Shown here in pieces: positions 42,044 through 52,022 of a stretch of DNA of 64,000 nt. Under the pieces are notes generated by a model. The model was not told the origin of the DNA. It was given only the letters and a program-made list of their open reading frames with translations, and made no database searches. Position numbers and translations under genes: made by a program. Each line of letters starts with the position of its first letter. Position 1 is the stretch's first letter. The stretch lies in the NCBI GenBank assembly GCA_900316575.1, contig ONDJ01000001.1, positions 62,001 to 126,000 of the forward strand. Reading direction: 5' to 3'. This DNA is from an uncultured Prevotellaceae bacterium. Lineage in GTDB: Bacteria > Bacteroidota > Bacteroidia > Bacteroidales > Bacteroidaceae.

Positions 42044-43048
42044 TTATTTGAACATAGGCTGACGGCCTCGTTCGTGGCGGCGGATACTATCGAGTATTCG
42101 CCGCTCGCCTTCTTGGCGCGAAAGGCGTGGCCCTTGGTCGGGAACACGGATAGGCATCGTGTCGATGGCTGACTCTGTAGTATCGAGCTTGAGATTGCGA
42201 CGCGGGGCAACAGCTTGGCTGTCGGGCTGTGAAGCATCAAAGCCCGCTGGCTGTGAAGAAGATTTGCGAATATGCTTCATCGCAACGTTTGAAACTACAA
42301 GCAAACAGGCTTTTGTGTTCCAAGCGCAATCTTGATAGATGAACCCACTGATGCGCTGCGGTTTCACCGCACCAATGGGAGCGATGAGCGTTTGTCGGCC
42401 CGTGCCATAGAGCGGTTGAGAGAACGTTGCTGTGCTATCGTTCTCAAAATGTAGCACCAACAAGGCATTGCCGTTCTTGCGTCCTTCGGGATAAATCCAC
42501 TGAAGGTCGAATGTCCACTCAAGGCGGTCGCCCTTGTTGAAGTCTTGTGGTGCAGCAAAGTCGAAATCGTAGCGATTGACTTCGCGCGATGAATGCACAA
42601 AGAAGCGCGAAGCTGGCCAAATATCGGAACCCTGGCGCGCGTCGGGCGCGTTGGCGGTTTGTTGAGCGGGAGTGGCTGCCGTGCCACCAAAACGTTCGTT
42701 GAGGTTGGCATAAATCTTAGCCAACTCTTTGGGATGGGCTTCGTAATAACGCACTGAAGCATAAAACTCTTCAGCCGTGATGCCGTACTTAGCAAAGACG
42801 GCTTCCTCATAGCGGCGGTCGCGCTCGGCCTCGGGCTTGCCTTCGCTCTGCGCAATGGCTCGTGCCAAGTGGTAATCATAGAGCACATCCTCCATCTTTC
42901 CTGCCCGCATCACGCCATCTGGCCGGCTGCTACACGAAGCTGCTATGAACAAGCCCAGCATCAGAACAAGACCTTGTCCTGCTTGCTTCCACAAACATTG
43001 CAGAGAAGCCAAAACGTTATGAACAGAGAGGAAAGAATAGATGCGCAT
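42044..43048 (-). CDS. DUF4296 lipoprotein
   Basis: The protein has 334 residues. A hydrophobic segment ends in a lipobox (LMLGLFIAASC, Cys39 from the first Met). The N-terminal third matches DUF4296 (MEDVLYDYHLARAIAQSEGK, FAKYGITAEEFYASVRYYEAHPKELAKIY). The remainder is a less conserved beta-rich region and a charged C-terminal tail (RQEGERRILDSIRRHERG). Its function is unknown. Position as last gene of ileS-dksA-lspA-DUF4296, three bases after lspA, is the standard Bacteroidales order; the gene product is itself a substrate of LspA. Confidence 0.82.
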   Translation of the reverse strand: MRIYSFLSVHNVLASLQCLWKQAGQGLVLMLGLFIAASCSSRPDGVMRAGKMEDVLYDYHLARAIAQSEGKPEAERDRRYEEAVFAKYGITAEEFYASVRYYEAHPKELAKIYANLNERFGGTAATPAQQTANAPDARQGSDIWPASRFFVHSSREVNRYDFDFAAPQDFNKGDRLEWTFDLQWIYPEGRKNGNALLVLHFENDSTATFSQPLYGTGRQTLIAPIGAVKPQRISGFIYQDCAWNTKACLLVVSNVAMKHIRKSSSQPAGFDASQPDSQAVAPRRNLKLDTTESAIDTMPIRVPDQGPRLSRQEGERRILDSIRRHERGRQPMFK

Positions 43049-43051
43049 AGC

Positions 43052-43735
43052 CTATGCTTCTTGTGTTTCTTCGGACGCGGAAGTATCTTTCGCTTGCTTA
43101 CTCTCGCGGTAAGCGTGAATGTAATAGAGCACCAGCAATGCCACAGCACCGCAACTGATCGCAGCATCAGCCACGTTGAAGACGGCATTGAAGAACACCT
43201 GACCACCTACGAGGGGCATCCCTTCGGGCCAACGCCACAAGGGAAAATAGAACATATCCACCACGCGCCCCGAGAGAAACTCTCCATATCCTTGCCCAAT
43301 GGGTACAAGCGAGGCTGGCCCTTGAAAGAGGTAGGCTTCGGGGCTCTCACTGAAGATTAGGCCATAGAAGCAGTTGTCTATCACGTTGCCCGCAGCTCCA
43401 GCTATCACCAAAGACAGACAGACGATAACCGCCAAGGAAGCCTTGCGCTTAATGAGCCGCATGAGGTAGTAAATAAAAAAACCTATGGCCACGACGCGAA
43501 ATAGCGTGAGCACCATGGTTCCCACGAAGTCCATGCCAAAAGCCATGCCCTCGTTTTCGGTAAAAAAGATTTGAAACCAAGACGTCACGGCGATGTGCTC
43601 GTGGAGCGGCATGGTGGTTTTCACAGCCACTTTCACGGCTTGGTCTATCAGGATGACGGACAGAATAACCGCCAAAGCAATGATGGAGCGTTTGCGCACG
43701 GAAAAAGTTTTGACAAAAAGAAAACCAAGCAACAA
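43052..43735 (-). CDS. lspA: lipoprotein signal peptidase (signal peptidase II)
   Basis: This 227-residue inner-membrane aspartyl protease cuts prolipoproteins at the lipid-modified Cys. Four hydrophobic segments and the two catalytic Asp motifs are visible: GAAGNVIDNCFYG (about 112-124) and FNVADAAISCGA (about 190-201). It carries the longer Bacteroidetes insertion between these motifs (SESPEAYLFQGPASLVPIGQ). The start is uncertain: ATG at 43735, or GTG at 43699 (VRKRSIIAL), which looks more like other LspA N-termini. Confidence 0.92.
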   Translation of the reverse strand: MLLGFLFVKTFSVRKRSIIALAVILSVILIDQAVKVAVKTTMPLHEHIAVTSWFQIFFTENEGMAFGMDFVGTMVLTLFRVVAIGFFIYYLMRLIKRKASLAVIVCLSLVIAGAAGNVIDNCFYGLIFSESPEAYLFQGPASLVPIGQGYGEFLSGRVVDMFYFPLWRWPEGMPLVGGQVFFNAVFNVADAAISCGAVALLVLYYIHAYRESKQAKDTSASEETQEA

Positions 43736-43775
43736 CCATAAATCACAGTATGGTTATTGCTTGGCAATGAATGGT

Positions 43776-44162
43776 TCAACGTTTGTGGTCGCGCATTTGC
43801 TTGGCTTCAATGCTCAGCGTAGCATGAGGCACAGCGCGAAGACGCTCTTTGGGAATGAGTTTTCCAGTGACGCGACAAACGCCGTAGGTTTTGTTCTCTA
43901 TACGAACCAACGCAGCTTGCAGCCCTTGAATAAACTTTTGCTGACGGGCTGCCATATTGGTAAGTTCTTCTTTGGACTGTGTGAGCGAGCCTTCTTCCAA
44001 AGCCTTGTAGGTGGGAGACGTGTCGCTAACGTCGTTGGTGTTGCGGCCCGTGAGCGTGTCCATAATTTGATTGTAGTCAGCGCGGGCCAACTCGAGCTTC
44101 TGCATAATCAGCTCTTTAAATTCCTGCAACTCTTCGTCGCTATAACGAGTTTTTTCTGCCAT
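43776..44162 (-). CDS. TraR/DksA-family protein without a full zinc finger
   Basis: The 128 residues have the coiled-coil (about 5-85, KELIMQKLELARADYNQIMD) and the C-terminal globular part of Bacteroidetes TraR/DksA proteins. Of the four Cys of a DksA C4 finger only one remains (YGVCRVTGKLIPKERLRAVP), so zinc binding is unlikely. Such proteins enter the RNA polymerase secondary channel. The gene sits between ileS and lspA in the conserved operon. Confidence 0.88.
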   Translation of the reverse strand: MAEKTRYSDEELQEFKELIMQKLELARADYNQIMDTLTGRNTNDVSDTSPTYKALEEGSLTQSKEELTNMAARQQKFIQGLQAALVRIENKTYGVCRVTGKLIPKERLRAVPHATLSIEAKQMRDHKR

Positions 44163-44240
44163 AACGGTAAAACAGTTGAATGAAGGTTAGTGTTGTTTGT
44201 TTTTATATTGAGAATTGTTTGAACGTACGCTTGACGGCAG

Positions 44241-47200
44241 TCAGACTTTCTTCACGTCTGCTCCTGCCTTGAAGTCTTCGAACTCAAAGGTAACGGCCTC
44301 TTGAGGTGTGCCGAAAGTAATCTCTTCGGCCAATACTTGCGAGGCGATATAGTCATGGTGGGCTTCAACAGCGGCGCGAAGCATGGCATTGTCTTCAAAA
44401 AGAATGCTGATGCGGTCGGTAATGTCAAAACCGCTCTCTTTGCGATAGGCCTGAATGCGCTTAACGACTTCGCGTGCCAAACCCTCGCGACGAAGCTCGT
44501 CGGTGAGCGTCAAGTCGAGTGCTACGGTCAACGCGCCATCGTGCTCCACAGACCAACCAGGAATGTCCTGCGAGATAATGTCAACGTCATCGCGTTCTAC
44601 TACAATGTCCTGCCCATCGGCTTGCAAGGAAATCTTTCCTTCTGTTTCCAAACGGGCAATATCGTCTTGGCTTAACGCGCCTACGACAGTTGCCACGGCT
44701 TTCATTAGTTTGCCAAACTTCTTGCCCATCACGCGGAAGTTGCACTTCACACTCTTCTGAAGCAAGCCTGTCTCTACAAACTCCAATTCTTTGACGTTCA
44801 CTTCGTCCAAGATGAGTTGGCGCACGGCTGCAATATCAGCTTTGAGGGCTTCATCGTTAGCGGGGATGGCAATGCGGCGCAAGGGCTGACGCACAATGAC
44901 GCGTTCTTTCTTGCGCAAGGCGAGCACCATTGACGTGATGCGCTGTGCAAGTTGCATACGACGTTCTAGTTCTTTGTCGATAAGTGCTTCGTCGGCTTCG
45001 GGGAAGCGGTCGAGGTGAACGCTCTCGCAGCCGCCATCCACGGTTCCCTCGGTGAGGTCTTTATAAAGGCGGTCAGCAAAGAAAGGTGCGATGGGAGCCA
45101 TCAGTTTCGACACGGTGAGCAAACAGGTGTAGAGCGTCTGATAAGCCGAGAGTTTATCTTGGCTCATCTCGCCTGCCCAGTAGCGTTTGCGACTGAGGCG
45201 TACAAACCAGTTGCTGAGGTTTTCAACCACAAACGAAGAAATCATACGTCCAGCGCGTGTAGGCTCATAGTCGTCGTAAGCGGCTGTAACGTCCTTGACG
45301 AGTGTGTTGAGCTCTGAAAGTATCCAACGGTCAATCTCGGCGCGCTCGCCGTGGGGCACTTGCGGCTGGCTGTTGTCAAAACCATCTACGTTGGCATACA
45401 TCGTGAGGAAAGAATACGTCTGAAACAGTTTACCAAAGAAACTGCGCGCTATTTCTTCCACACCAGCTTCGTCAAACTTGAGGTTGTCCCACGGAGAAGA
45501 GTTCGTAATCATGTACCAACGCAAGGGGTCGGTACCGTGTTTGCGAATGGCTGCAAAGGGGTCAACCGTGTTACCTAAGTGCTTAGACATCTTTTCGCCT
45601 TTCTTGTCGAGCACAAGGCCGTTGCTGATAACAGCTTTGAAAGCTACGCTGTCAAACACCATTGTGGCAATGGCATGGAGCGTAAAGAACCAGCCGCGAG
45701 TTTGGTCAACACCCTCGGCTATGAAGTCGGCGGGATAAACGGTGCGTGAATCGAGTAGTTCTTTGTTCTCGAATGGATAGTGTATCTGCGCGTAGGGCAT
45801 CGAACCGCTGTCGAACCAAACGTCAATGAGGTCAGCCTCGCGTTTCATAGGCTCGCCCTTGCTGCTGACCAGAACAATACGGTCAACATAGGGACGGTGC
45901 AAGTCTATCTTCTTATAGTTGTCGGCTGCATAGTCGCCTGGCTTGAAGCCAGCATCCTTCAAAGGATTGCTTTCCATCACACCAGCGGCTACGGCTTTTT
46001 CAATTTCGTTGTAGAGCTCTTCGATGGAGCCGATGCACTTCTCTTCTCCGCTCTCACTGCGCCAGATGGGTAACGGCGTTCCCCAGAAGCGCGAACGACT
46101 TAGGTTCCAGTCGTTAAGGTTTTCAAGCCACTTGCCAAAACGTCCTGTGCCCGTGCTTTCGGGCTTCCAAAGGATAGTTTTGTTGAGTTCTTGCATCCGC
46201 TGCTTGGCTGCTGTGGAGCGAATAAACCACGAATCGAGCGGATAGTAGAGTACAGGCTTGTCCGTGCGCCAGCAATGAGGATAGCTGTGCACGTGCTTCT
46301 CTATGCGGAAAGCCTGACCGCGTGCTTTCATGTCCATACAAAGACTGACGTCGAGTGTTTCGTCTTTATCGGTCAAAGCGGGGTCGTATGCATTCTTCAC
46401 AAAGCGTCCAGCAAACTCACGATAGCGTTCCACATTGACACGCTCGCTGACGAACGCTTCGTCCAAGTCTTCAATGCGATAGAAACGACCTTGAGGGTCA
46501 ACCATCGGCACTTGCTTGCCTTGCTTATTGACAAGGAGCATAGCGGGTACGTTGTTCTGTCGCGACACCTGCATATCGTCGGCACCAAAGGTTCCAGCGA
46601 TGTGCACGATGCCCGTACCGTCTTCGGTCGTTACATAGTCGCCAGGAATTACGCGAAACGCGCCTTCGCCAGGATTGACCCAGGGCATCAACTGCTCGTA
46701 GTTTAGGCCGAGAAGTTCCTCGCCCGTCCACGAAGCAACAATTTCATAGGGAATGACTTTGTCGCCTTTCTCGTAACTGTCCAAAGGCTTGTTTGCTCCC
46801 TCTGGATTGAGATAGGCAGCTACGCGAGCTTCAGCCATCACAGCACTGACGGGTTCGCCTGTATAAGGATTGTAGGTGCGTACGCAAACGTACTTTATCT
46901 TCGGACCAACGCAGAGCGCGCAGTTTGAAGGTAAGGTCCAAGGCGTTGTGGTCCAAGCCAAGAAAGCGGCCTCGCCCCACCCTTGCATAGCGGGCAGTGG
47001 GTTCAGGATGCGAAACTGTGCCGTGACGGTAGTGTCTTTCACCTCACGATAACAGCCCGGCAAATTCAGTTCGTGCGAAGACAGACCCGTGCCTGCTGCT
47101 GGACTATAGGGCTGAATGGTATAGCCTTTATAGAGCAGCCCCTTCTCATAGAGCTGACGCAACAACCACCACAGCGTCTCAATGTAAGCATTGTCATACG

Positions 47201-47654
47201 TGATATAGGGATGCTCCATATCCACCCAATAGCCCATCAAATGGCTTAGGTCGGTCCACTCTTCGGTGAACTTCATCACATTGGTGCGGCAAGCCTTGTT
47301 GTAATCTTCGATGCTGATGGTACGACCGATGTCCTCCTTAGTAATACCCAGCTCTTTTTCCACGCCAAGTTCCACGGGCAGTCCGTGTGTGTCCCAACCC
47401 GCTTTGCGCTTCACCTGGAAGCCTTTCATCGTTTTATAGCGGCAGAAGACGTCCTTGATGGTGCGTGCCATCACGTGGTGGATACCAGGATGTCCGTTGG
47501 CCGATGGCGGCCCTTCATAAAACACGTAGGACGGACAGCCCTCGCGTTCGCTCATTGATTTATGAAACAAGTCTTGCGCATCCCAATCGGCCAACACCTC
47601 TTCGTTCACTTTAAAGAGATTAAGCCCACTGCGCTCTGTGAATTTCTTTGCCAT
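44241..47654 (-). CDS. ileS: isoleucyl-tRNA synthetase
   Basis: This 1137-residue class I synthetase charges tRNA-Ile and edits valine. The ATP-site HIGH-type motif reads GHPGIHH (about 54-60), the KMSKS motif is KMSKHLGN, the CP1 editing domain contains WTTTPWTLPSN (about 229-239) and GTGIVHIAG, and a C-terminal anticodon-binding domain follows. Length and sequence follow the eukaryote-like (type 2) lineage, in which mupirocin insensitivity is common; that is inference. The start MAKKFTER is preceded by a palindromic AT stretch (47676-47701). It heads the operon with dksA, lspA and DUF4296. Confidence 0.96.
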   Translation of the reverse strand: MAKKFTERSGLNLFKVNEEVLADWDAQDLFHKSMSEREGCPSYVFYEGPPSANGHPGIHHVMARTIKDVFCRYKTMKGFQVKRKAGWDTHGLPVELGVEKELGITKEDIGRTISIEDYNKACRTNVMKFTEEWTDLSHLMGYWVDMEHPYITYDNAYIETLWWLLRQLYEKGLLYKGYTIQPYSPAAGTGLSSHELNLPGCYREVKDTTVTAQFRILNPLPAMQGWGEAAFLAWTTTPWTLPSNCALCVGPKIKYVCVRTYNPYTGEPVSAVMAEARVAAYLNPEGANKPLDSYEKGDKVIPYEIVASWTGEELLGLNYEQLMPWVNPGEGAFRVIPGDYVTTEDGTGIVHIAGTFGADDMQVSRQNNVPAMLLVNKQGKQVPMVDPQGRFYRIEDLDEAFVSERVNVERYREFAGRFVKNAYDPALTDKDETLDVSLCMDMKARGQAFRIEKHVHSYPHCWRTDKPVLYYPLDSWFIRSTAAKQRMQELNKTILWKPESTGTGRFGKWLENLNDWNLSRSRFWGTPLPIWRSESGEEKCIGSIEELYNEIEKAVAAGVMESNPLKDAGFKPGDYAADNYKKIDLHRPYVDRIVLVSSKGEPMKREADLIDVWFDSGSMPYAQIHYPFENKELLDSRTVYPADFIAEGVDQTRGWFFTLHAIATMVFDSVAFKAVISNGLVLDKKGEKMSKHLGNTVDPFAAIRKHGTDPLRWYMITNSSPWDNLKFDEAGVEEIARSFFGKLFQTYSFLTMYANVDGFDNSQPQVPHGERAEIDRWILSELNTLVKDVTAAYDDYEPTRAGRMISSFVVENLSNWFVRLSRKRYWAGEMSQDKLSAYQTLYTCLLTVSKLMAPIAPFFADRLYKDLTEGTVDGGCESVHLDRFPEADEALIDKELERRMQLAQRITSMVLALRKKERVIVRQPLRRIAIPANDEALKADIAAVRQLILDEVNVKELEFVETGLLQKSVKCNFRVMGKKFGKLMKAVATVVGALSQDDIARLETEGKISLQADGQDIVVERDDVDIISQDIPGWSVEHDGALTVALDLTLTDELRREGLAREVVKRIQAYRKESGFDITDRISILFEDNAMLRAAVEAHHDYIASQVLAEEITFGTPQEAVTFEFEDFKAGADVKKV

Positions 47655-47971
47655 GGTGTTTTGTTGTCTGTTGTGCCTTATACAATATATTATATATAAG
47701 GCCGCTTTGTATAATTGCGCGCAAAGATAATGCTCTACGTTTGCAACACAAAAACAAAGTAAAAGTTTTTTGCCCCCACGTCGCTGAAGCATCCTCGTTT
47801 CTTGCAACTGACTTAGCGGCAGAATTGGCACGAAGGCGGAAGCAGAGCGCGTAGTTTCTTACCACAACGCACGCCCCATTACAACGAATGAGTGAGCAAT
47901 AAAAAGGGGCTCTTTCTATTGAAAAAGCGACATCAGCAAAGCCTTATAGTCCTTTTTTCATTATTTTTCAC

Positions 47972-48001
47972 TTGGTCGTTTGAGATTTTACCCTATTTTT
48001 G
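47972..48001 (+). promoter_or_regulatory. promoter of rho
   Basis: TTG at 47972-47974, 19-bp spacer, TATTTTTG at 47994-48001. It matches the Bacteroidetes consensus and predicts a leader of about 180 nt. Confidence 0.6.
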
Positions 48002-48004
48002 CAG

Positions 48005-48188
48005 CGCATTTGGTTGAAGGGCGATGTTTTTCTTGCTTAGAAAGCCCTGCAAATGTTTTCCCTTGACAAGAATTTTTCACGTTCTACTTGAACACACCAA
48101 TCGTGCCTCAATGCATTTGCTTATTGGTGCGCTGCGTTAAAACGTGAATGTTCCCAGCAAGACTTTTTTATTCCTTACATTTTTCTGA
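48005..48188 (+). promoter_or_regulatory. structured 5' leader of rho
   Basis: Two two-part hairpins follow the promoter. Hairpin 1 pairs CATTTG (48007-48012) with CAAATG (48050-48055) and AGGGC (48018-48022) with GCCCT (48044-48048). Hairpin 2 pairs TTCACGTT (48076-48083) with AACGTGAA (48141-48148) and CACCAAT (48095-48101) with ATTGGTG (48123-48129). It may mediate autoregulation of Rho. Confidence 0.45.
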
Positions 48189-50174
48189 ATGGAAATCTTA
48201 ACCAAAGAAACTCTCGAGAGCAAGACGCTCGAAGAGTTGCTTCCCATCGCAGCGGGACTTGAAATCAAAGCTGGCCCTGCTGCTGACAAACAAACCCTTA
48301 TCTACGCCATCTTGGACCATCAAGCTACGCAGGTCGCGCAGGAAAAATCTGTTCCTAAGCCTAAGCGTGCCCGAATTGCCAAACCCGCTCCCGACCGCCT
48401 TTTCACAGCCACTCAGGACGGCAAGTTCGAAGAAGCTTCGAAAGAAGCCGCTGCACTGGTTCCCACAAAGCGAAAGCGCGGGCGCCCATCGAAGTTAGAA
48501 TTGGAACGTAGAGCACTCGAAGCCGCACGATTTGCTGCCGAACAAGCACTCACAGAGCCTTTGAAACTTCCTTCAAAGGATGAGTTAAAGGACAAAGTCA
48601 CCGAACAACCCTCGTTGTTCGAAACAGAGGAAAGCACTTCCGAAAAACCGTCAGAAGAGCCCATACCCGTAGCACAGCCTGTGGAAGAATCCATCGCAGC
48701 GGCCAAAGATGAACTCGCCGCAAAGGAGCAGCCCGACACACCTCTTGAACCTGTAGCAGCCAACACGCCTGAAAGCCAAAAGGAAGCCAGCCCATCCACC
48801 GAGAGTGCGAACAACAAAGCATTGTTGGCAAAGCTCAATTCACGCGACATGATTATCATCCGCGATGTGCCAACCATCCATGGAAGCGGTGTATTTTATA
48901 ATCAGCCCGAGCCCTCACGCTTTCGCCGTTTCAAAGACGATCCTACGGTTCAAGAACTCAACAAAGAAGGTGCTGCAGGGAAGACAGAAGCTTCGACATT
49001 CCCTATTCCCCCGACAACTTCACCTTTGCGCAACGCACAGACCCCGCGTCAACAGCAATCCATCACACTGAAGGCGGGCGGTGTGCTGGAAATCTTGCCC
49101 GACGGAAGCGGTTTCTTGCGTTCTTCAGACTATAATTACCTCACGTCGCCCGACGACATTTTTGTAGCACCCGCTCAGATACGCACGTATGGTTTGAAGA
49201 CCGGCGACATCATTGACTGCCAGGCTCGTATTCCGCGCGAAAGCGAACGCCACTTTACGCTTCAAAGCATCAACACCATCAATGGGCTTGAGCCTTCAAA
49301 GATACGCGACCGCATAGCCTTTGAGCATCTCACGCCACTCTTCCCCGATAAGAAATTCACACTTTGCAGCAGTCCAAGCGATAGTCTCTCGCGACGCATC
49401 GTTGACCTCTTTGCTCCTATCGGCAAGGGACAACGTGCGCTCATCGTGGCACAGCCCAAGACAGGTAAGACGCTTTTGATGAAAGACATTGCCAACGCCA
49501 TTGCGAAAAACCATCCTGATGCCTACATCATGATGCTACTCATTGACGAGCGTCCTGAAGAAGTAACCGACATGGCTCGCACCGTGAATGCCGAAGTTAT
49601 TGCCAGCACGTTCGACGAGCCAGCCGCCCACCATGTGAAAATAGCCGGATTGGTTTTGGAAAAGGCGAAACGCATGGTGGAATGTGGTCACGACGTTGTG
49701 ATTTTCCTCGACAGCATCACGCGCTTGGCTCGCGCCTACAATACGGTTGCTCCTGGTAGTGGCAAGGTGCTCAGCGGTGGTGTGGACAGCAATGCGCTGC
49801 AAAAGCCTAAACGCTTCTTCGGTGCCGCGCGCAACATTGAAGGCGGCGGTTCGCTCACCATCATAGCCACGGCCTTGATAGACACTGGCTCAAAGATGGA
49901 CGAAGTAATTTTTGAAGAGTTCAAGGGTACGGGCAACATGGAACTGCAACTCGACCGCGCACTTGCCAACAAGCGCATCTATCCTGCCATCAACCTCGTT
50001 GCCAGCAGCACACGCCGTGAGGACTTGCTGCAAACCCAAGAGGTGATAGACCGCATGAATTTCCTCAGAAACTATTTGGGCAACATGAACCCACAGGAAG
50101 CAATCAACTTCCTTTTCGAACACATGCGAGGCACAAAGGACAACACAGAATTCCTCATCAGCATTAACTCTTAA
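48189..50174 (+). CDS. rho: transcription termination factor Rho with long N-terminal insertion
   Basis: This 661-residue hexameric RNA helicase ends transcription (E. coli Rho: 419 residues). A Rho_N SAP-like segment (about 1-45) is followed by about 240 low-complexity residues, including an AT-hook-like KRKRGRPSK (94-102) and an acidic Glu/Pro/Ala stretch. After that comes the cold-shock-type RNA-binding domain (about 295-358; [15 protein letters not shown]) and the ATPase core with Walker A PKTGKT (423-428), Walker [18 protein letters not shown]-loop and R-loop regions intact. It has a structured leader upstream and a bidirectional terminator downstream. Confidence 0.95.
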   Translation: MEILTKETLESKTLEELLPIAAGLEIKAGPAADKQTLIYAILDHQATQVAQEKSVPKPKRARIAKPAPDRLFTATQDGKFEEASKEAAALVPTKRKRGRPSKLELERRALEAARFAAEQALTEPLKLPSKDELKDKVTEQPSLFETEESTSEKPSEEPIPVAQPVEESIAAAKDELAAKEQPDTPLEPVAANTPESQKEASPSTESANNKALLAKLNSRDMIIIRDVPTIHGSGVFYNQPEPSRFRRFKDDPTVQELNKEGAAGKTEASTFPIPPTTSPLRNAQTPRQQQSITLKAGGVLEILPDGSGFLRSSDYNYLTSPDDIFVAPAQIRTYGLKTGDIIDCQARIPRESERHFTLQSINTINGLEPSKIRDRIAFEHLTPLFPDKKFTLCSSPSDSLSRRIVDLFAPIGKGQRALIVAQPKTGKTLLMKDIANAIAKNHPDAYIMMLLIDERPEEVTDMARTVNAEVIASTFDEPAAHHVKIAGLVLEKAKRMVECGHDVVIFLDSITRLARAYNTVAPGSGKVLSGGVDSNALQKPKRFFGAARNIEGGGSLTIIATALIDTGSKMDEVIFEEFKGTGNMELQLDRALANKRIYPAINLVASSTRREDLLQTQEVIDRMNFLRNYLGNMNPQEAINFLFEHMRGTKDNTEFLISINS

Positions 50175-50195
50175 GCGTTGCTTAGAACACATGAT

Positions 50196-50236
50196 AGCGG
50201 AGCGCAATCTTATAATTGACAAGATTGCGCTCCGCT
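50196..50236. terminator. bidirectional terminator between rho and cdaA
   Basis: AGCGGAGCGCAATCTT at 50196-50211 and its exact complement at 50221-50236 flank a 9-nt loop. Confidence 0.78.
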
Positions 50237-50278
50237 TATTGATATATCCCGCTGAGAAATTGCCTCACACAAAGAGGC

Positions 50279-51043
50279 TCAAGCCCATTTCTCGATCAGG
50301 AGACTCTCAAGTTGGTCGGGAGTGACGGCGCGTGTGAGGTGTCCGGCCTCGGCCACGCTGATACCGCCCGTCTCTTCACTGACGATGATGGCCAGCGCAT
50401 CGCTCTTTTCGGTAATGCCCACACCGCTGCGATGGCGCAGACCGAAGTTCTTAGGCAGATTGGGGTCGTGGCTCACGGGAAGAATACATCCCGCCGCCCA
50501 CAAGCGGTGGTGGCTGACGATAAGCGCACCGTCGTGAAGCGGACTATTCTTGAAAAAAATATTTTCAAGCAGGCGGCTACTAATCGCTGCGTCGATGACT
50601 TCACCAGTTTGGGCTTCTTCTTTCAAACCCACACTGCGCTCAATAACGATAAGGGCCCCTACCTTTTGTTTTGACATTGAAGTACATGCAAGCACTAAGG
50701 GCATGATGTCATCATTGCGCTGTTCTTGGTCGTCGCGGTCGCGAAAGAGTGTCAAGAACCAATTGAAGCCTCGCTTCGTGCCGATGTTACTGAAAAAGTG
50801 GCGTATCTCTTCTTGGAACAACACCACCAAAGCAATGACACCGATGTTCACCAGCTGGTCCATAATGCCGCCCAATAAGCGCATACCCAAAACGCGCGAC
50901 ACAATAATCCAAACAAACATGAAAATCATGATGCCGCTGAACACACCTGCCGCACGCGTGGAACGCATCAGGCGGTAAAGATAAAAGAGCAGAAAGCCGA
51001 CGGCCAATATATCGAGCGCGTCTTTGAAACCAAAGGAGAGCAT
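50279..51043 (-). CDS. cdaA: diadenylate cyclase
   Basis: This 254-residue membrane enzyme makes cyclic di-AMP from two ATP. Three N-terminal membrane helices (about 8-80) precede a DAC domain with the signature motifs FFKNSPLHDGALIV (DGA) and LRHRSGVGITEKSDALAIIVSEETG (RHR). It lies 23 bp downstream of folP in the same direction, a common Bacteroidetes pair. There is no CdaR-like regulator next to it. The start MLSFGFKDALDILAVG puts the first helix at the N-terminus as usual. Confidence 0.95.
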   Translation of the reverse strand: MLSFGFKDALDILAVGFLLFYLYRLMRSTRAAGVFSGIMIFMFVWIIVSRVLGMRLLGGIMDQLVNIGVIALVVLFQEEIRHFFSNIGTKRGFNWFLTLFRDRDDQEQRNDDIMPLVLACTSMSKQKVGALIVIERSVGLKEEAQTGEVIDAAISSRLLENIFFKNSPLHDGALIVSHHRLWAAGCILPVSHDPNLPKNFGLRHRSGVGITEKSDALAIIVSEETGGISVAEAGHLTRAVTPDQLESLLIEKWA

Positions 51044-51066
51044 ATCGCAGGTGATGGAATGTGGAT

Positions 51067-51918
51067 TTAGATTTTTGTTTTTACTTTTTCATATAGTTTG
51101 ACGGCTTGCACGGCTTCTTTCACATCGTGAACGCGCAGGATGTTTGCGCCAGCCTGCAACGCCAGAGCGTGTAATACGGTCGTTCCGTTGAGTGCCTCAT
51201 TGGGCGTTATGCAGAGTGGTTTCCATATCATTGACTTACGCGAAACGCCTACCAGCAACGGCTGTTCCAATCGCCGAAACTCGCCCAGGCAGGCAAAGAG
51301 GCGATAGTTGTCGTCCACGGTTTTACTAAAACCAAAGCCTGGGTCGAGTATCACGTCGGCCACGCCCATGGCTTGCAACTGCGCCAATCGCTCAGCCAAC
51401 GCGCGAAACACTTCTGTAGCACAATCGGTGTAAGCGGGCGGTTGGTGCATCGTTTGCGGCGTACCGGCAATGTGCATTAAGACGTAAGGCACACGCAAGG
51501 CAGCAATGGTGGCAAACATCTTATCATCGAAAAGCCCACCGCCAATATCATTGACTATATCGGCACCATATTCCTCCACGCAAGCCCGCGCCACATCAGC
51601 CCGAAACGTATCTACACTCACAATGGCTTCGGGCCATTCGCGCCGCACGATTTGGAGTGTCCCGCTAAGTCGTCTCAGTTCCTCTTCGCTGGAAACATCG
51701 TCAGCCCCAGGGCGTGTGCTATAGGCACCAACGTCTATAATAGACGCTCCTTCATCGCGAATTTGGCAGACGCGCTCTATGATTTCGTGCTCGGTCTGCT
51801 TACGACTCGCAGCATAAAAGCTATCGGGCGTAGCATTGAGTATGCCCATCACTTGGGGCGAGGCCAACGAAAGCAAAGAACCGCGAATGTTGAGTGAAAG
51901 GGAATTGCCTGTCTGCAT
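51067..51918 (-). CDS. folP: dihydropteroate synthase
   Basis: This 283-residue enzyme joins p-aminobenzoate to dihydropterin pyrophosphate in folate synthesis and is the sulfonamide target. Motifs are VMGILNATPDSFY (about 23-35), GASIIDVGAYSTRPGADDVS (about 55-74), VSVDTFRADVA, DIVNDIGGGLFD, DVILDPGFGFSKTVDDNY, and the C-terminal ILRVHDVKEA. A divergent murF gene starts about 100 bp away. Confidence 0.95.
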   Translation of the reverse strand: MQTGNSLSLNIRGSLLSLASPQVMGILNATPDSFYAASRKQTEHEIIERVCQIRDEGASIIDVGAYSTRPGADDVSSEEELRRLSGTLQIVRREWPEAIVSVDTFRADVARACVEEYGADIVNDIGGGLFDDKMFATIAALRVPYVLMHIAGTPQTMHQPPAYTDCATEVFRALAERLAQLQAMGVADVILDPGFGFSKTVDDNYRLFACLGEFRRLEQPLLVGVSRKSMIWKPLCITPNEALNGTTVLHALALQAGANILRVHDVKEAVQAVKLYEKVKTKI

Positions 51919-52022
51919 TGTGAACGAAAGAATTTGCCCACAAAAGTAATACTTACTCGCGAAAATAGCACACGTTAAGCCCTTTTTGGCTACTTTTGCA
52001 TACGCAAAATCAAATCATTACT

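Noticed and set aside
42027-42048. Second copy of the MITE end (GTGTTCTATAAAT)
   Set aside because: Only 13 bases match, there is no partner arm nearby and no TA-flanked element, so chance or a fully decayed end cannot be separated.
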